A DNA stretch of 64,000 bases, taken from the NCBI GenBank assembly GCA_000754445.1, contig JNSD01000013.1, forward strand, positions 62,001 to 126,000, given 5' to 3'. Position 1 is the stretch's first letter. Every line of letters begins with the position of its first letter. The position numbers were made by a program, and so were the translations under genes. Shown here one piece after another: positions 53,998-62,691 of the stretch. The DNA is from an actinobacterium acMicro-4 (lineage in GTDB: Bacteria > Actinomycetota > Actinomycetes > Actinomycetales > Microbacteriaceae). The notes below the pieces were generated by a model that was not told where the DNA came from, ran no database searches, and was given only the letters and a program-made list of their open reading frames with translations.

Positions 53998-55224
53998 GTG
54001 ACCCCCGCACGCCCGCGCTTTGCCGTGTCCACGCTTGCAGCCATTTGTGCTCTAGTGATGGTCCTGAGCATAGGCGTTCCCATCAATTCTCCCGCGTTTG
54101 CGGACGAATACCCCACCTGGGAAGAAGTTCAAGACGCCAGGCGGGACGTTGCAAAGGCTGAAGCCAAGGTCAAGCAGATTATGGCTTTGCTCGAAAAGCT
54201 TGAAAAGGAAGCCGCCGACGCCGAAATGGAGGCGGCTCGATTGGGTGAGGTCTACTACGAGGCCCTTGCAGAGCTTGATGAAGCAACCTTCCGTCAACAA
54301 CAACTCCAGAGCGAGGCTGATTCTGCCCAGATTCTCGCTGAGGAATCACGCCTCCAGGCAGGTCAGTTCGTCGCCGAGCTCGCCCGGGTCGGTGGGGCTG
54401 ATTTATCAGCAACACTGTTCATCAGCGGAGATGACGCCACCGAGCTGCTCAGCCGCATTGGTTACGCGGCCAAGATCGCAGAGCAGACCGATGGCATCTA
54501 TGCCCGTGCACTGGCCGATCAAAATGCCGCGCAGTCTCTCAGCGACCAGGCCGAAGTGGCCCGCCAAATTAGGGAAGAGCTCCAGGTCATCGCGGAGGCC
54601 GCCTACGAAGCTGCAAACGCAGCGGCGCTGCGTGCTTATGCCGCCGTGGAGGCCCAGTTGGAGAACAGTGCTCGCTTGGAAGCCCAGCTAGAGGTGCTGA
54701 TAGAAAAGCGCGAGGCCACGGAGGCTGATTACCAAAAAGGCGAGATTGAGAGAGCCAAGGCCCAACAGGGCGGCACCGTCGCCGGCATGATTGATCCCGG
54801 GCAGATCAGTGGCGCTGGCTGGGCGAAGCCCTCAGGGGGGTATGTCTCCAGCCACTTTGGCATGCGGGTGCATCCGATTTATGGCGTTGCCCGCTTGCAC
54901 GCGGGTATTGACCTTGCAACGGCGTGTGGTCGTCCCGTCTACGCAGCCAGGGGGGGTCGGGTGAGTTACGCGGGGTGGCTTGGAACATCGGGGAACTTTA
55001 TTCGGGTGAGCCACGACGATGGTGTGACCACGGGCTATGCCCACTTGCAGAACGGGTCGCTGTATGTGCGCTTGGGGCAGACGGTGGCGACCGGCCAGCT
55101 CATCGGGCGCATCGGTAACACCGGTGGATCTAGGGGATGCCACCTGCACTTGGAGACTAGGCAGAACATGGTCGCCCAGGACCCCTACCCGTTCTTCCTC
55201 AACCGAGGAATTCGACTGGGCTAA
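53998..55224 (+). CDS. secreted M23-family (LytM) peptidase with coiled-coil region
   Basis: A 408-residue exported cell-wall protein. A signal peptide (hydrophobic core about residues 8-30, ending SPAFA) is followed by a long coiled coil rich in Ala and Glu (about 35-260) and a LytM/M23 peptidase domain. Zinc-binding motifs are HFGMRVHP, ARLHAGIDLA and CHLHLETR, so it should be active. Such EnvC- or NlpD-like proteins cut or activate cutting of peptidoglycan during division. GTG 53998 is preferred because it gives a clean signal peptide and TATCGT ends 8 nt upstream; ATG 53977 adds seven unlikely residues and has a Shine-Dalgarno too close. Confidence 0.88.
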   Translation: MTPARPRFAVSTLAAICALVMVLSIGVPINSPAFADEYPTWEEVQDARRDVAKAEAKVKQIMALLEKLEKEAADAEMEAARLGEVYYEALAELDEATFRQQQLQSEADSAQILAEESRLQAGQFVAELARVGGADLSATLFISGDDATELLSRIGYAAKIAEQTDGIYARALADQNAAQSLSDQAEVARQIREELQVIAEAAYEAANAAALRAYAAVEAQLENSARLEAQLEVLIEKREATEADYQKGEIERAKAQQGGTVAGMIDPGQISGAGWAKPSGGYVSSHFGMRVHPIYGVARLHAGIDLATACGRPVYAARGGRVSYAGWLGTSGNFIRVSHDDGVTTGYAHLQNGSLYVRLGQTVATGQLIGRIGNTGGSRGCHLHLETRQNMVAQDPYPFFLNRGIRLG

Positions 55225-55227
55225 CTC

Positions 55228-55713
55228 CTAGTGGCCGGGAAAAGCAGCAATACCGGCTTGAATCACTGCGTCGGCGTCGGCCGCTGAGCCCCAGCCTTCG
55301 GTCTTGACCCACTTGTTGGGCTCGAGGTCTTTGTAGTGCTCGAAGAAGTGCTCGATTTCCTTGCGCGTGTATTCGGGGATGTCGCCCAAGTCCTGAATGT
55401 GATTCCAGCGAGGGTCACCGGCTGGAACAGCAACAACCTTCGCATCGCTGCCGCCGTCATCGGTCATGTTGAAAACACCGACCGGCCGTACTTTCACGCC
55501 AACGCCAGGAAAGAGGGGATATTCGGTCAGCAAGAGAAGGTCAACGGGGTCACCGTCGAGGCCAAGCGTGTCCTCAAAATAACCGTAATCAGCGGGATAG
55601 ACAAAGGAGGTGTAGAGAACTCGGTCGAGATACACCCTGCCGGTCTCGTGGTCGACTTCGTATTTGTTTCTGCTCCCACGAGGGATTTCGATAACAGCGG
55701 CATAGTGGGCCAT
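55228..55713 (-). CDS. ppa: inorganic pyrophosphatase (family I)
   Basis: A 161-residue soluble pyrophosphatase. The metal and substrate residues are in EIPRGSRNKYE, YPADYGYFEDT, DGDPVDLL and the DLEPNKWVK segment. It hydrolyses PPi from biosynthesis. ATG 55713 follows AAGGAGA; the frame upstream lacks homology. It ends 3 bases from the convergent peptidase gene, the only convergent pair here without overlap. It is divergent from tilS. Confidence 0.96.
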   Translation of the reverse strand: MAHYAAVIEIPRGSRNKYEVDHETGRVYLDRVLYTSFVYPADYGYFEDTLGLDGDPVDLLLLTEYPLFPGVGVKVRPVGVFNMTDDGGSDAKVVAVPAGDPRWNHIQDLGDIPEYTRKEIEHFFEHYKDLEPNKWVKTEGWGSAADADAVIQAGIAAFPGH

Positions 55714-55748
55714 GACGGGGGTCTCCTTGTATGGAAAGTTTCGTGAAG

Positions 55749-55754
55749 TAACCT
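55749..55754 (+). promoter_or_regulatory. putative leaderless -10 element (TAACCT)
   Basis: TAACCT ends 6 nt before the tilS GTG at 55761. It lies 35 bases from the ppa start on the other strand, so the two promoters overlap. Confidence 0.5.
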
Positions 55755-55760
55755 TACCGG

Positions 55761-56774
55761 GTGGACACGCACGGCACGTCAGGCAGGCGTCCACGGTTAT
55801 CGCCTGCCATGGCCGACACGAGACGTGCCATCCGAGAATGGGCGCAATCTCTCGATCACCCCTCAGGGGGGCTCTATCTTGTTGCCCTCAGTGGAGGTGG
55901 GGATTCACTGGCTCTCGCTTGGGCGGGCGCGACCGAACTGCCAAAACTTGGCATGAGAGTCGGCGCTGTCATTGTTGATCACCAACTCCAGGCGGATTCG
56001 GCGGAGGTGGCGTCCCTGGCCGCCAGCAGTGCCCTGCGGTGGGGACTCTCCCCTGTGTTCACGAAGGTTGTCCAGGTGGGCACTGGTGAAGGCCCCGAGG
56101 ACGCGGCACGCCAGGCGCGCTACGCGGCCTTTGGTGAAGCCCTCAAAGAAACCGGGGCGACTGGGATACTGCTCGCCCACACTGAGGATGATCAGGCCGA
56201 GACTGTGCTGCTCGGTCTTGCCCGGGGCAGTGGCCCCGGGAGCCTCAAAGGAATGGCCAAGACGGATGGTGTCTATCACCGACCACTACTGGGGGTGCAA
56301 CGAGACGTGCTGCGAGTGGCACTCACCGATGCTGGGGAAAGCTGGTGGGAAGACCCTCACAACTCTGACCCGCGCTTCGCGCGAGTGAGAGTCCGCACCG
56401 AAATCCTCCCGCTCATTGAGGCCGCCCTCGGCCCGGGTGTCTCCCAGGCGCTCGCGCGGAGCGCTGAGCTCTTTCGCAACGACTCTGCTGTTCTTGACGA
56501 TCTCGCGCAGCAGCTCTTTGTGAGCGCCTCGAGCGAACACGCGCCGGGACACTGGAGTATTGACGTGGCGGGGCTTGCCGACCAACCTGAGGCGTTGCGG
56601 TCTCGGGTGATTCGCTTGCTGATTATGAGCGTAGGGGCGCCCAGTCCCAGCTATCAGCACATTCGTGAGGTTTCTGCTCTCATTACCGCCTGGAGAGGTC
56701 AAGCGGAGATTTCTGTGGCGGGCGCTCGTGTTGGTCGCGAGGGCACGGCTATTCACGCGAGAATTGTGCAATAG
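55761..56774 (+). CDS. tilS: tRNA(Ile)-lysidine synthase
   Basis: A 337-residue N-type ATP pyrophosphatase that modifies the wobble C of tRNA-Ile(CAU) to lysidine, so that AUA is read. The P-loop is SGGGDS (about residues 44-49), and LLAHTEDDQAETVL is the second family motif. The GTG start follows TAACCT by 6 nt with no Shine-Dalgarno. A later ATG (55809) would also keep the catalytic core. hpt follows after 20 bases and ftsH further on; tilS-hpt-ftsH is a common actinobacterial order. Confidence 0.92.
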   Translation: MDTHGTSGRRPRLSPAMADTRRAIREWAQSLDHPSGGLYLVALSGGGDSLALAWAGATELPKLGMRVGAVIVDHQLQADSAEVASLAASSALRWGLSPVFTKVVQVGTGEGPEDAARQARYAAFGEALKETGATGILLAHTEDDQAETVLLGLARGSGPGSLKGMAKTDGVYHRPLLGVQRDVLRVALTDAGESWWEDPHNSDPRFARVRVRTEILPLIEAALGPGVSQALARSAELFRNDSAVLDDLAQQLFVSASSEHAPGHWSIDVAGLADQPEALRSRVIRLLIMSVGAPSPSYQHIREVSALITAWRGQAEISVAGARVGREGTAIHARIVQ

Positions 56775-56794
56775 ACCAAGGGGAGTAACGGGCC

Positions 56795-57349
56795 ATGGAA
56801 TTTAGCGATGTCGCAGATGATATTGAATCGGTCGTGCTCACACCCGAGCAGATTGCCGAGGGGGTTGCCCGCATCGCCCGGGGCATTGAGAAAGACTTCC
56901 CCCACTCCACGCCACTTCTGATTGGCGTGTTGAAGGGGGCCGTAATGGTCATGGCTGATTTAGCCAGAGAGCTTCATATCCCCATCGAAATCGACTGGAT
57001 GGCAGTCTCCAGCTATGGACAGTCCACGCAATCGAGCGGTGTCGTGAGGATTGTGAAAGACCTCGACATCTCGCTGGAGGGCCGCGATGTGATCATCGTC
57101 GAGGACATCGTCGATTCAGGCCTCACGTTGTCCTGGCTCCTGGAGAACTTCTCCAGTCGCCAGGCAGCCACAATCAAAGTCGCAGCATTACTGCGCAAAC
57201 CCGATGCGATGAAGGTTGATGTGACGGTCGACTACCTCGGTTTTGATATCGCGAACGATTTCGTGGTGGGGTTTGGGCTCGACTATGCCGAGTCCTACCG
57301 GAATCTTCGCGGAGTGGGTGTCCTCAAGCCCTCGGTCTATAGCGACTAG
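56795..57349 (+). CDS. hpt: hypoxanthine phosphoribosyltransferase
   Basis: A 184-residue purine salvage enzyme making IMP or GMP from hypoxanthine or guanine and PRPP. The PRPP loop is VIIVEDIVDSGLTLS (about 93-107); LLIGVLKGAVMVMADL and the C-terminal VGFGLDYAESYRNL are diagnostic. AGGGGAG precedes the ATG. It lies between tilS and ftsH. Confidence 0.95.
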   Translation: MEFSDVADDIESVVLTPEQIAEGVARIARGIEKDFPHSTPLLIGVLKGAVMVMADLARELHIPIEIDWMAVSSYGQSTQSSGVVRIVKDLDISLEGRDVIIVEDIVDSGLTLSWLLENFSSRQAATIKVAALLRKPDAMKVDVTVDYLGFDIANDFVVGFGLDYAESYRNLRGVGVLKPSVYSD

Positions 57350-57455
57350 GGGTCTGTGCCCGGGGCGAACACTTGCCTGGGCGTCAGCTCGGCACGCTAA
57401 CCTTGTGGATTGGTCCCAATGACGACATTGACGGGGAAAGGCACCACAGGCAGGT

Positions 57456-59474
57456 ATGGCTCGGAAAAAAACGACGTTTAAGTCGCTCCTCACAGGGCCC
57501 CTTCCCTATGTCGTGGTGGGCGCCCTCGTTCTTGTTGTCGGAGTCTCCTTATTGACCGCCGGTGGTTTCCGGGAGGTGTCGACCCAAGAGGGGCTTGGGC
57601 TCCTGCGCGACAATCAAGTGCGCAGTGCCACCATCATCGATGTCGAGCAGCGAGTTGACCTGGAATTGACCAGCAATGTCGATGGCCGTGGCACCCAGGT
57701 CCAGTTCTACTATGTGGCACCTCGTGGCGAAGAAATTGTGGACGCCGTCACCAACTCCGATGTTGCCGAATTCACCGACGAGGTTCCCAGGACGAACTGG
57801 TTTGTGAACCTTCTTGGCTTGCTGCTTCCTTTCGTGCTTATTGGTTTGATCTTCTGGTTCCTCCTGAGCTCCATGCAGGGTGGGGGATCGCGCGTCATGC
57901 AGTTTGGAAAGTCCCGGGCGAAGCTGGTCTCTAAAGAGACCTCATCGGTCACGTTTGAGGATGTGGCGGGCGCGGACGAAGCCATCGAGGAATTGCACGA
58001 AATCAAAGAGTTCCTGAAGGACTCAGAGAAATTCCTCAAGGTCGGGGCAAAAATCCCCAAGGGGGTCCTGCTCTATGGCCCTCCGGGCACGGGAAAGACG
58101 CTGCTGGCACGAGCCGTCGCTGGCGAAGCCAACGTTCCGTTCTATTCCATCTCCGGTTCTGACTTCGTCGAGATGTTTGTTGGCGTTGGTGCCTCTCGGG
58201 TTCGCGACTTGTTCAAAGAGGCCAAAGAGAACGCGCCGGCCATCATTTTCGTCGACGAGATTGACGCTGTTGGTCGACACCGGGGCGCCGGGATGGGTGG
58301 CGGTCACGACGAGCGCGAGCAAACATTGAATCAGTTGCTGGTGGAGATGGATGGTTTTGATCCCAAGACCAACGTGATTTTGATCGCAGCAACGAACCGC
58401 CCCGACATTTTGGACCCTGCTCTGTTGCGTCCAGGCCGTTTTGATCGCCAGATTCAGGTCGACGCCCCAGACATGAAGGGGCGGCAGAAGATTCTCGAAG
58501 TCCACGCCAAGGGCAAGCCGATGGCTAAGGGCGTCGACCTTGCTGTGTTGGCGAGAAAGACCCCCGGTTTCACGGGAGCTGATTTGGCCAATGTGCTGAA
58601 CGAAGCGGCTTTGTTGACCGCCCGGGTCAGCAAGAAGAGCATTACTAATGAGACTCTGGATGAGGCTGTCGATCGGGTGATGGCGGGTCCGCAGCGCAGG
58701 AGTCGAATGATGAGCGATAAAGAGAAGCTCATTACGGCTTACCACGAGGGTGGGCACGCTCTGGCGGCCGCTGCGATGCGCAACACTGACCCAGTCACGA
58801 AGGTCACGATTCTTCCTCGCGGAAGGGCACTCGGATACACGATGGTGTTGCCACTCGATGACAAGTATTCGATAACTCGCAACGAGCTCCTTGACCAGCT
58901 CACCTACGCCATGGGCGGTCGTGTTGCGGAGGAACTCGTGTTCCACGATCCAACGACCGGTGCGTCGAATGATATTGAGAAAGCGACGTCGATTGCCCGG
59001 CGCATGGTCACCGAGTATGGCATGAGCGCTGGCCTCGGTGCGGTGAAGTTGGGGCAGGCCAGCGGCGAGGTGTTCCTCGGTCGGGACATGGGTCATCAGA
59101 GGGATTACTCCGATGCTGTTGCTTTCAGCGTCGATGAGGAAGTTCGTCGGCTCATTGACCAGGCTCACACCGAGGCCTGGAAGGTGTTGAATTCCAACCG
59201 TGCCATCCTCGATCGGCTCGCTACGGAACTTCTCGACAAGGAGACGCTGGACCACAACCAGCTGGCGGAAATCTTTGCCGGGGTGAAAAAGTTGCCCGAG
59301 CGTCCGCAGTGGCTCTCCAGCACCAAGCGCCCCGTGTCCACCAAGGGACCGGTGACGGTTCCGGTGAAGAAGAGCCCGGTGACCCGGGCCCCTGGCAAGA
59401 AGCCGGCGAGTCGCAGTGACCAAGCCAAGCCCAGGGCCATGAGGCGTGACGCCACCGACGGTGATCGTGGATAG
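57456..59474 (+). CDS. ftsH: ATP-dependent zinc metalloprotease FtsH
   Basis: A 672-residue membrane protease. Two membrane helices (about residues 15-35 and 110-130) flank a small external domain, followed by the AAA domain with Walker A GPPGTGKT (208-215) and the SRH region, and the protease with HEGGH (H430, E431, H434), where most family members have HEAGH. The C-terminal 50 residues are a Lys/Pro/Arg-rich tail. It degrades unassembled membrane proteins. The 106-base upstream interval has TTGCCT and TAACCT 19 bases apart (57373-57403), a possible promoter. It overlaps folE by 29 bases. Confidence 0.96.
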   Translation: MARKKTTFKSLLTGPLPYVVVGALVLVVGVSLLTAGGFREVSTQEGLGLLRDNQVRSATIIDVEQRVDLELTSNVDGRGTQVQFYYVAPRGEEIVDAVTNSDVAEFTDEVPRTNWFVNLLGLLLPFVLIGLIFWFLLSSMQGGGSRVMQFGKSRAKLVSKETSSVTFEDVAGADEAIEELHEIKEFLKDSEKFLKVGAKIPKGVLLYGPPGTGKTLLARAVAGEANVPFYSISGSDFVEMFVGVGASRVRDLFKEAKENAPAIIFVDEIDAVGRHRGAGMGGGHDEREQTLNQLLVEMDGFDPKTNVILIAATNRPDILDPALLRPGRFDRQIQVDAPDMKGRQKILEVHAKGKPMAKGVDLAVLARKTPGFTGADLANVLNEAALLTARVSKKSITNETLDEAVDRVMAGPQRRSRMMSDKEKLITAYHEGGHALAAAAMRNTDPVTKVTILPRGRALGYTMVLPLDDKYSITRNELLDQLTYAMGGRVAEELVFHDPTTGASNDIEKATSIARRMVTEYGMSAGLGAVKLGQASGEVFLGRDMGHQRDYSDAVAFSVDEEVRRLIDQAHTEAWKVLNSNRAILDRLATELLDKETLDHNQLAEIFAGVKKLPERPQWLSSTKRPVSTKGPVTVPVKKSPVTRAPGKKPASRSDQAKPRAMRRDATDGDRG

Positions 59475-60042
59475 CGAGGCACTGACGCGAGCGGTTCACG
59501 ACATCTTGGTCGCCGTCGGTGAGGATCCCCGGCGCGAGGGACTGGTGAATACGCCAGAGAGGGTGGCTGAGCTCTTCACCGAGCTCTATTCCGGTGTTGG
59601 TGTTGACCCGGTTGGCGTTCTTGTTGATGCTCGCCCGGTCGCCACCGAGGACAACGAGCGCGGCGAGCTCGTTGCGATGCGCGATATCAGTTTTCACTCC
59701 CTGTGTGAGCACCACCTGCTCCCCTTCGACGGGGTTGTCAGCGTTGTCTATGCGCCAGGCGACCGGATTGTGGGTCTTGGCACGTTGGTGACCTTGGTCG
59801 AGGTGATTTCCCGCCGGCCCCAGCTTCAAGAGCGCGTTGGCGAAATGATTGTCCACTCGTTGGTGTCCTCGGGTGTGGCAGTGGGTGCTCTCGCGCTGAT
59901 CTCAGCTGTTCACGGATGTGTCGCTTATCGTGGGCCACAACAGAAACTCACGACGATTACCGTAGCGGCCGAGGGCACACTTGCCAAGGGCACTGCCCGG
60001 CACGAAGCGCTGATGCTCGCAGGAGGAGAAGACTGGGCGTGA
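59446..60042 (+). CDS. folE: GTP cyclohydrolase I
   Basis: A 198-residue enzyme that opens folate synthesis by turning GTP into dihydroneopterin triphosphate. The zinc site is CEHHLLPF (about 86-93) with the second Cys in [23 protein letters not shown] follows the usual helix. The second Cys motif differs from the common HLCMMMRG form. GTG 59446 is taken as start; GTG 59461 and 59467 are alternatives. It overlaps the end of ftsH by up to 29 bases and begins a run of seven tightly linked genes. Confidence 0.92.
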   Translation: MTPPTVIVDSEALTRAVHDILVAVGEDPRREGLVNTPERVAELFTELYSGVGVDPVGVLVDARPVATEDNERGELVAMRDISFHSLCEHHLLPFDGVVSVVYAPGDRIVGLGTLVTLVEVISRRPQLQERVGEMIVHSLVSSGVAVGALALISAVHGCVAYRGPQQKLTTITVAAEGTLAKGTARHEALMLAGGEDWA

Positions 60043-60854
60043 ACACGTCCCGGCCAGTCTTGTGGGGGGTGCTCAACGTCACCCCTGATTCCTTCAGCGA
60101 TGGAGGGCAGTTTCTCTCCCACGACCTAGCACTTGCTCAGGCCACAACGCTTCTCAAGAACGGCGCTGCCGTCATCGACGTCGGCGGTGAATCCACGAGG
60201 CCCGGTGCCCCTCGGGTGACCCCGGAGGCTGAACACGAGCGCGTCATTCCGGTCATCGAAGCTCTCACCAAGCGCGGTGATGTCTCGAGCATTGACACCA
60301 TGAACGCCTCAACGGCCAGCGCGGCACTCGATGCGGGTGCGACCATCGTGAACGATGTGTCGGGGGGGCTGGCAGACCCGGACATGTTCCGTGTAGTGGC
60401 AGAGGCAGATGTCGATTACGTCATCATGCACTGGAGGGGTCACAGCGATGTGATGAATGATTTAGCTCACTACGACACTGTTGCCAAGGACGTGAGAAAC
60501 GAGCTGCACGAGAGAGTCTCGATGGCACTCGAGGCAGGTATTAGGCCCGAGCGCATCATTCTGGATCCGGGCGTGGGGTTCGCGAAGACTTCTGCTCACA
60601 ACTGGCAGTTGCTGGCGGGAATAGACGAGATCGTGGCATTGGGTTTCCGCGTCCTAGTGGGTGTCTCGCGCAAGCGATTCTTAGGCGAACTACTGCCGGA
60701 GGGTCACGAGATGGCCCAGCGCGACGAGCCCTCTGCCGTTGTGGGGGCTCTTCTTGCCGGGCGAGGGATCTGGGGGCTCCGCGTCCACGAACCGTTGATT
60801 CACTCTCGTGCATTGGATGTCTGGCAGGCTGTAGCGCAAGGGGGCCGGCAGTGA
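60039..60854 (+). CDS. folP: dihydropteroate synthase
   Basis: A 271-residue TIM-barrel enzyme that joins the pterin and p-aminobenzoate, the sulfonamide target. Diagnostic segments: GVLNVTPDSFSDGG near residue 12, DVGGESTRPGA, and GVSRKRFLG. The GTG start at 60039 overlaps the folE stop (GTGA) and follows AGGAGGAG; the frame extends upstream through folE only. It overlaps folB by 4 bases. Confidence 0.95.
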   Translation: MNTSRPVLWGVLNVTPDSFSDGGQFLSHDLALAQATTLLKNGAAVIDVGGESTRPGAPRVTPEAEHERVIPVIEALTKRGDVSSIDTMNASTASAALDAGATIVNDVSGGLADPDMFRVVAEADVDYVIMHWRGHSDVMNDLAHYDTVAKDVRNELHERVSMALEAGIRPERIILDPGVGFAKTSAHNWQLLAGIDEIVALGFRVLVGVSRKRFLGELLPEGHEMAQRDEPSAVVGALLAGRGIWGLRVHEPLIHSRALDVWQAVAQGGRQ

Positions 60855-61225
60855 ACGACACCATCCATCTCAGCGGGATTGAGGTCTTTGCCCATCACGG
60901 GGTTTTCGACCACGAGCGTTCTGATGGTCAGCTTTTTGTCCTGGATGTCGACGTTGAGGTCGATGTGAGCCGGGCGGCCACTACCGATGCCCTCGAGGAC
61001 ACCCTGGATTACGGCGCCCTCGCTGTGGCGGTGAGAGACGCTGTTGCCGGGGAGCCGCTCAATCTTCTGGAGGCACTAGCTCTTCGGGTACTTCGAGCCA
61101 TTTTTGTTTTCGACCAGGCTCTAGCGGCCCGGGTGACGATTCATAAGCCCTCGGCACCTATGCCGGTGAGCCTTGCGGGGGTTTCTGTCACGGTCTATCG
61201 AGAAAGATCCCAGGTGATGTCATGA
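60851..61225 (+). CDS. folB: dihydroneopterin aldolase
   Basis: A 124-residue FolB that cleaves dihydroneopterin to hydroxymethyl-dihydropterin. Typical features: EVFAHHGVFDHER near the N-terminus with the active Tyr-or-His position, DTLDYGALAVAV in the middle and VTIHKPSAPMPVSLAGVSV at the end. The start is GTG 60851; it overlaps folP and folK by 4 bases each. Confidence 0.93.
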   Translation: MNDTIHLSGIEVFAHHGVFDHERSDGQLFVLDVDVEVDVSRAATTDALEDTLDYGALAVAVRDAVAGEPLNLLEALALRVLRAIFVFDQALAARVTIHKPSAPMPVSLAGVSVTVYRERSQVMS

Positions 61226-61728
61226 CGGATGGATGGACTCCCTGTGTCGTGGCACTGGGATCAAATCTCGGTGACCGGGAAGATTTAGCGCAGAGGGCGC
61301 TTGCCGATATTCGGGCCACCGAAGGTTTTGTGCTTCGGGCCGCCTCGAGCGTGCGGGAAACGCTCGCCCTGGGGGCCAATGGTGTGGACTTAGAAGCGCC
61401 TCGGTATCTGAACCAAGTGATTCTGCTCGATTCAGCGTGGTCTCCCGAGCGGACGCTGGGGCTACTCCTTGGCATCGAGGAAGCACACGGTCGAGTCCGC
61501 GGGGATCAGGGCGATACCAAGCGCTATGCCAATCGCACTCTCGATCTCGACCTCATCACCTATGGCGATCGTGTTGTGCAGAGCGCGAGCTTGAGCCTCC
61601 CCCACCCCCGAGCTCATGAACGACGTTTTGTTTTGGAGCCCTGGAACGAGGTTGACCCCGAGGCTGTGCTGCCGGGGCGCGGCCCAGTCGCCACGCTCCT
61701 TGGCGGCTTAGCCCCGGACGCCCCATGA
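61222..61728 (+). CDS. folK: HPPK, hydroxymethyldihydropterin pyrophosphokinase
   Basis: A 168-residue enzyme that pyrophosphorylates hydroxymethyl-dihydropterin before FolP. ALGSNLGDRE and the signature RTLDLDLITYG are clear, with LPHPRAHERRFVLEPW near the C-terminus. It overlaps folB and the DUF3180 gene by 4 bases each. Confidence 0.95.
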   Translation: MTDGWTPCVVALGSNLGDREDLAQRALADIRATEGFVLRAASSVRETLALGANGVDLEAPRYLNQVILLDSAWSPERTLGLLLGIEEAHGRVRGDQGDTKRYANRTLDLDLITYGDRVVQSASLSLPHPRAHERRFVLEPWNEVDPEAVLPGRGPVATLLGGLAPDAP

Positions 61729-62207
61729 CTCACACAAGGCCCACCACGATGGTCATCGTGGCAATTATCGGTGGAGTGGTGGCGTGGGCTCTAGATGGCG
61801 CACTGAGCGCGCTTGGCCAGCCCGTCATTGTCCCACCGTGGTCGTGGGGAGTGGGGCTTGGGCTATTGGGGGCCCTGATTCTCGCTATCGCCTGGCCGAT
61901 TAGACAGCGGTTGCACGTAGCCCCCAGGCGAGACCTCGTGGACCCCTTTTACGCAACCAGGGTGGTCTTGCTGGCCAAGTCGACCTCGGTCGCCGGCTCA
62001 CTGTTCGTGGGAGCTGCGATAGGGGTCGGAATATTCTTTCTCACGAGACCGGTGGTCACCGAGGACACCCTGTGGGCAAGTGCCGGGGCACTGCCCGGGG
62101 CCATACTGTTGATGGTTGGTGGCATCACAGCCGAGCGGTGGTGCACACTGCCGCCTGGCTCCTCTGAAGGAGGGGCGTTGGGACAGCCTGAAGGGGACAT
62201 CGTATGA
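61725..62207 (+). CDS. DUF3180-family membrane protein
   Basis: A 160-residue protein with four hydrophobic segments. It matches the actinobacterial DUF3180 family by position after folK and by the PRRDLVDPFYATRVVLLAKSTS pattern, read in two stretches, between helices 2 and 3. Function is unknown. It overlaps its neighbours by 4 bases on each side. Confidence 0.82.
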   Translation: MTHTRPTTMVIVAIIGGVVAWALDGALSALGQPVIVPPWSWGVGLGLLGALILAIAWPIRQRLHVAPRRDLVDPFYATRVVLLAKSTSVAGSLFVGAAIGVGIFFLTRPVVTEDTLWASAGALPGAILLMVGGITAERWCTLPPGSSEGGALGQPEGDIV

Positions 62208-62689
62208 GCACAGCCCTCTCCATCGACTGGAAGCCGGTGAGCCACCGCTTTGTTCTGGTTGCCTTTGTTGAAACCCTCGGTATTCTTGCGGGCCCCCTGT
62301 TCGTGACAACACTGCCGTTATGGGTCGATGACCCGGACATCGAAAGATTCTCCTGGTATCCGCTCGCACTTGCCAGTGTCGTGACGCTGATCGCCCTTGC
62401 GGTGGTGCCTCGCAGGGTGCGGGCCATTGGCTATTGCTTGCGCGATGACGACATTGTTGTTCAGCGCGGCATCCTTTTCCGACGGCAGGTAGCAGCACCG
62501 TATGGTCGGCTTCAACTTGTCGACATCTCCCGGGGACCGCTCATGAGGTTTCTTGGCCTCTCGGAGCTGCGGGTGGTGACAGCGGCCGCATCGAGTGGCG
62601 TCACGATTCCAGGTCTCTCGCTTACGGAGGCTGACACCCTTCGTGACCACTTGATTGCCGTTGCCGAATCCAGGCGGGCAGGTCTCTAG
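62204..62689 (+). CDS. bacterial PH-domain membrane protein (YdbS-like)
   Basis: A 161-residue protein with two hydrophobic helices (about residues 18-38 and 50-68), followed by one bacterial PH domain (bPH2): LRDDDIVVQRGILFRRQ, GRLQLVDISRGPL and the LGLSELRVVT strand. Role unknown; it probably forms a membrane complex with the next gene, which encodes a larger protein of the same kind. It overlaps DUF3180 by 4 bases. Confidence 0.85.
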   Translation: MSTALSIDWKPVSHRFVLVAFVETLGILAGPLFVTTLPLWVDDPDIERFSWYPLALASVVTLIALAVVPRRVRAIGYCLRDDDIVVQRGILFRRQVAAPYGRLQLVDISRGPLMRFLGLSELRVVTAAASSGVTIPGLSLTEADTLRDHLIAVAESRRAGL

Positions 62690-62691
62690 GC

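Noticed and set aside
58023-59423. 466-codon open frame on the minus strand inside ftsH
   Set aside because: It is fully covered by ftsH, whose motifs are intact; the antisense protein has no recognisable domain or signal.
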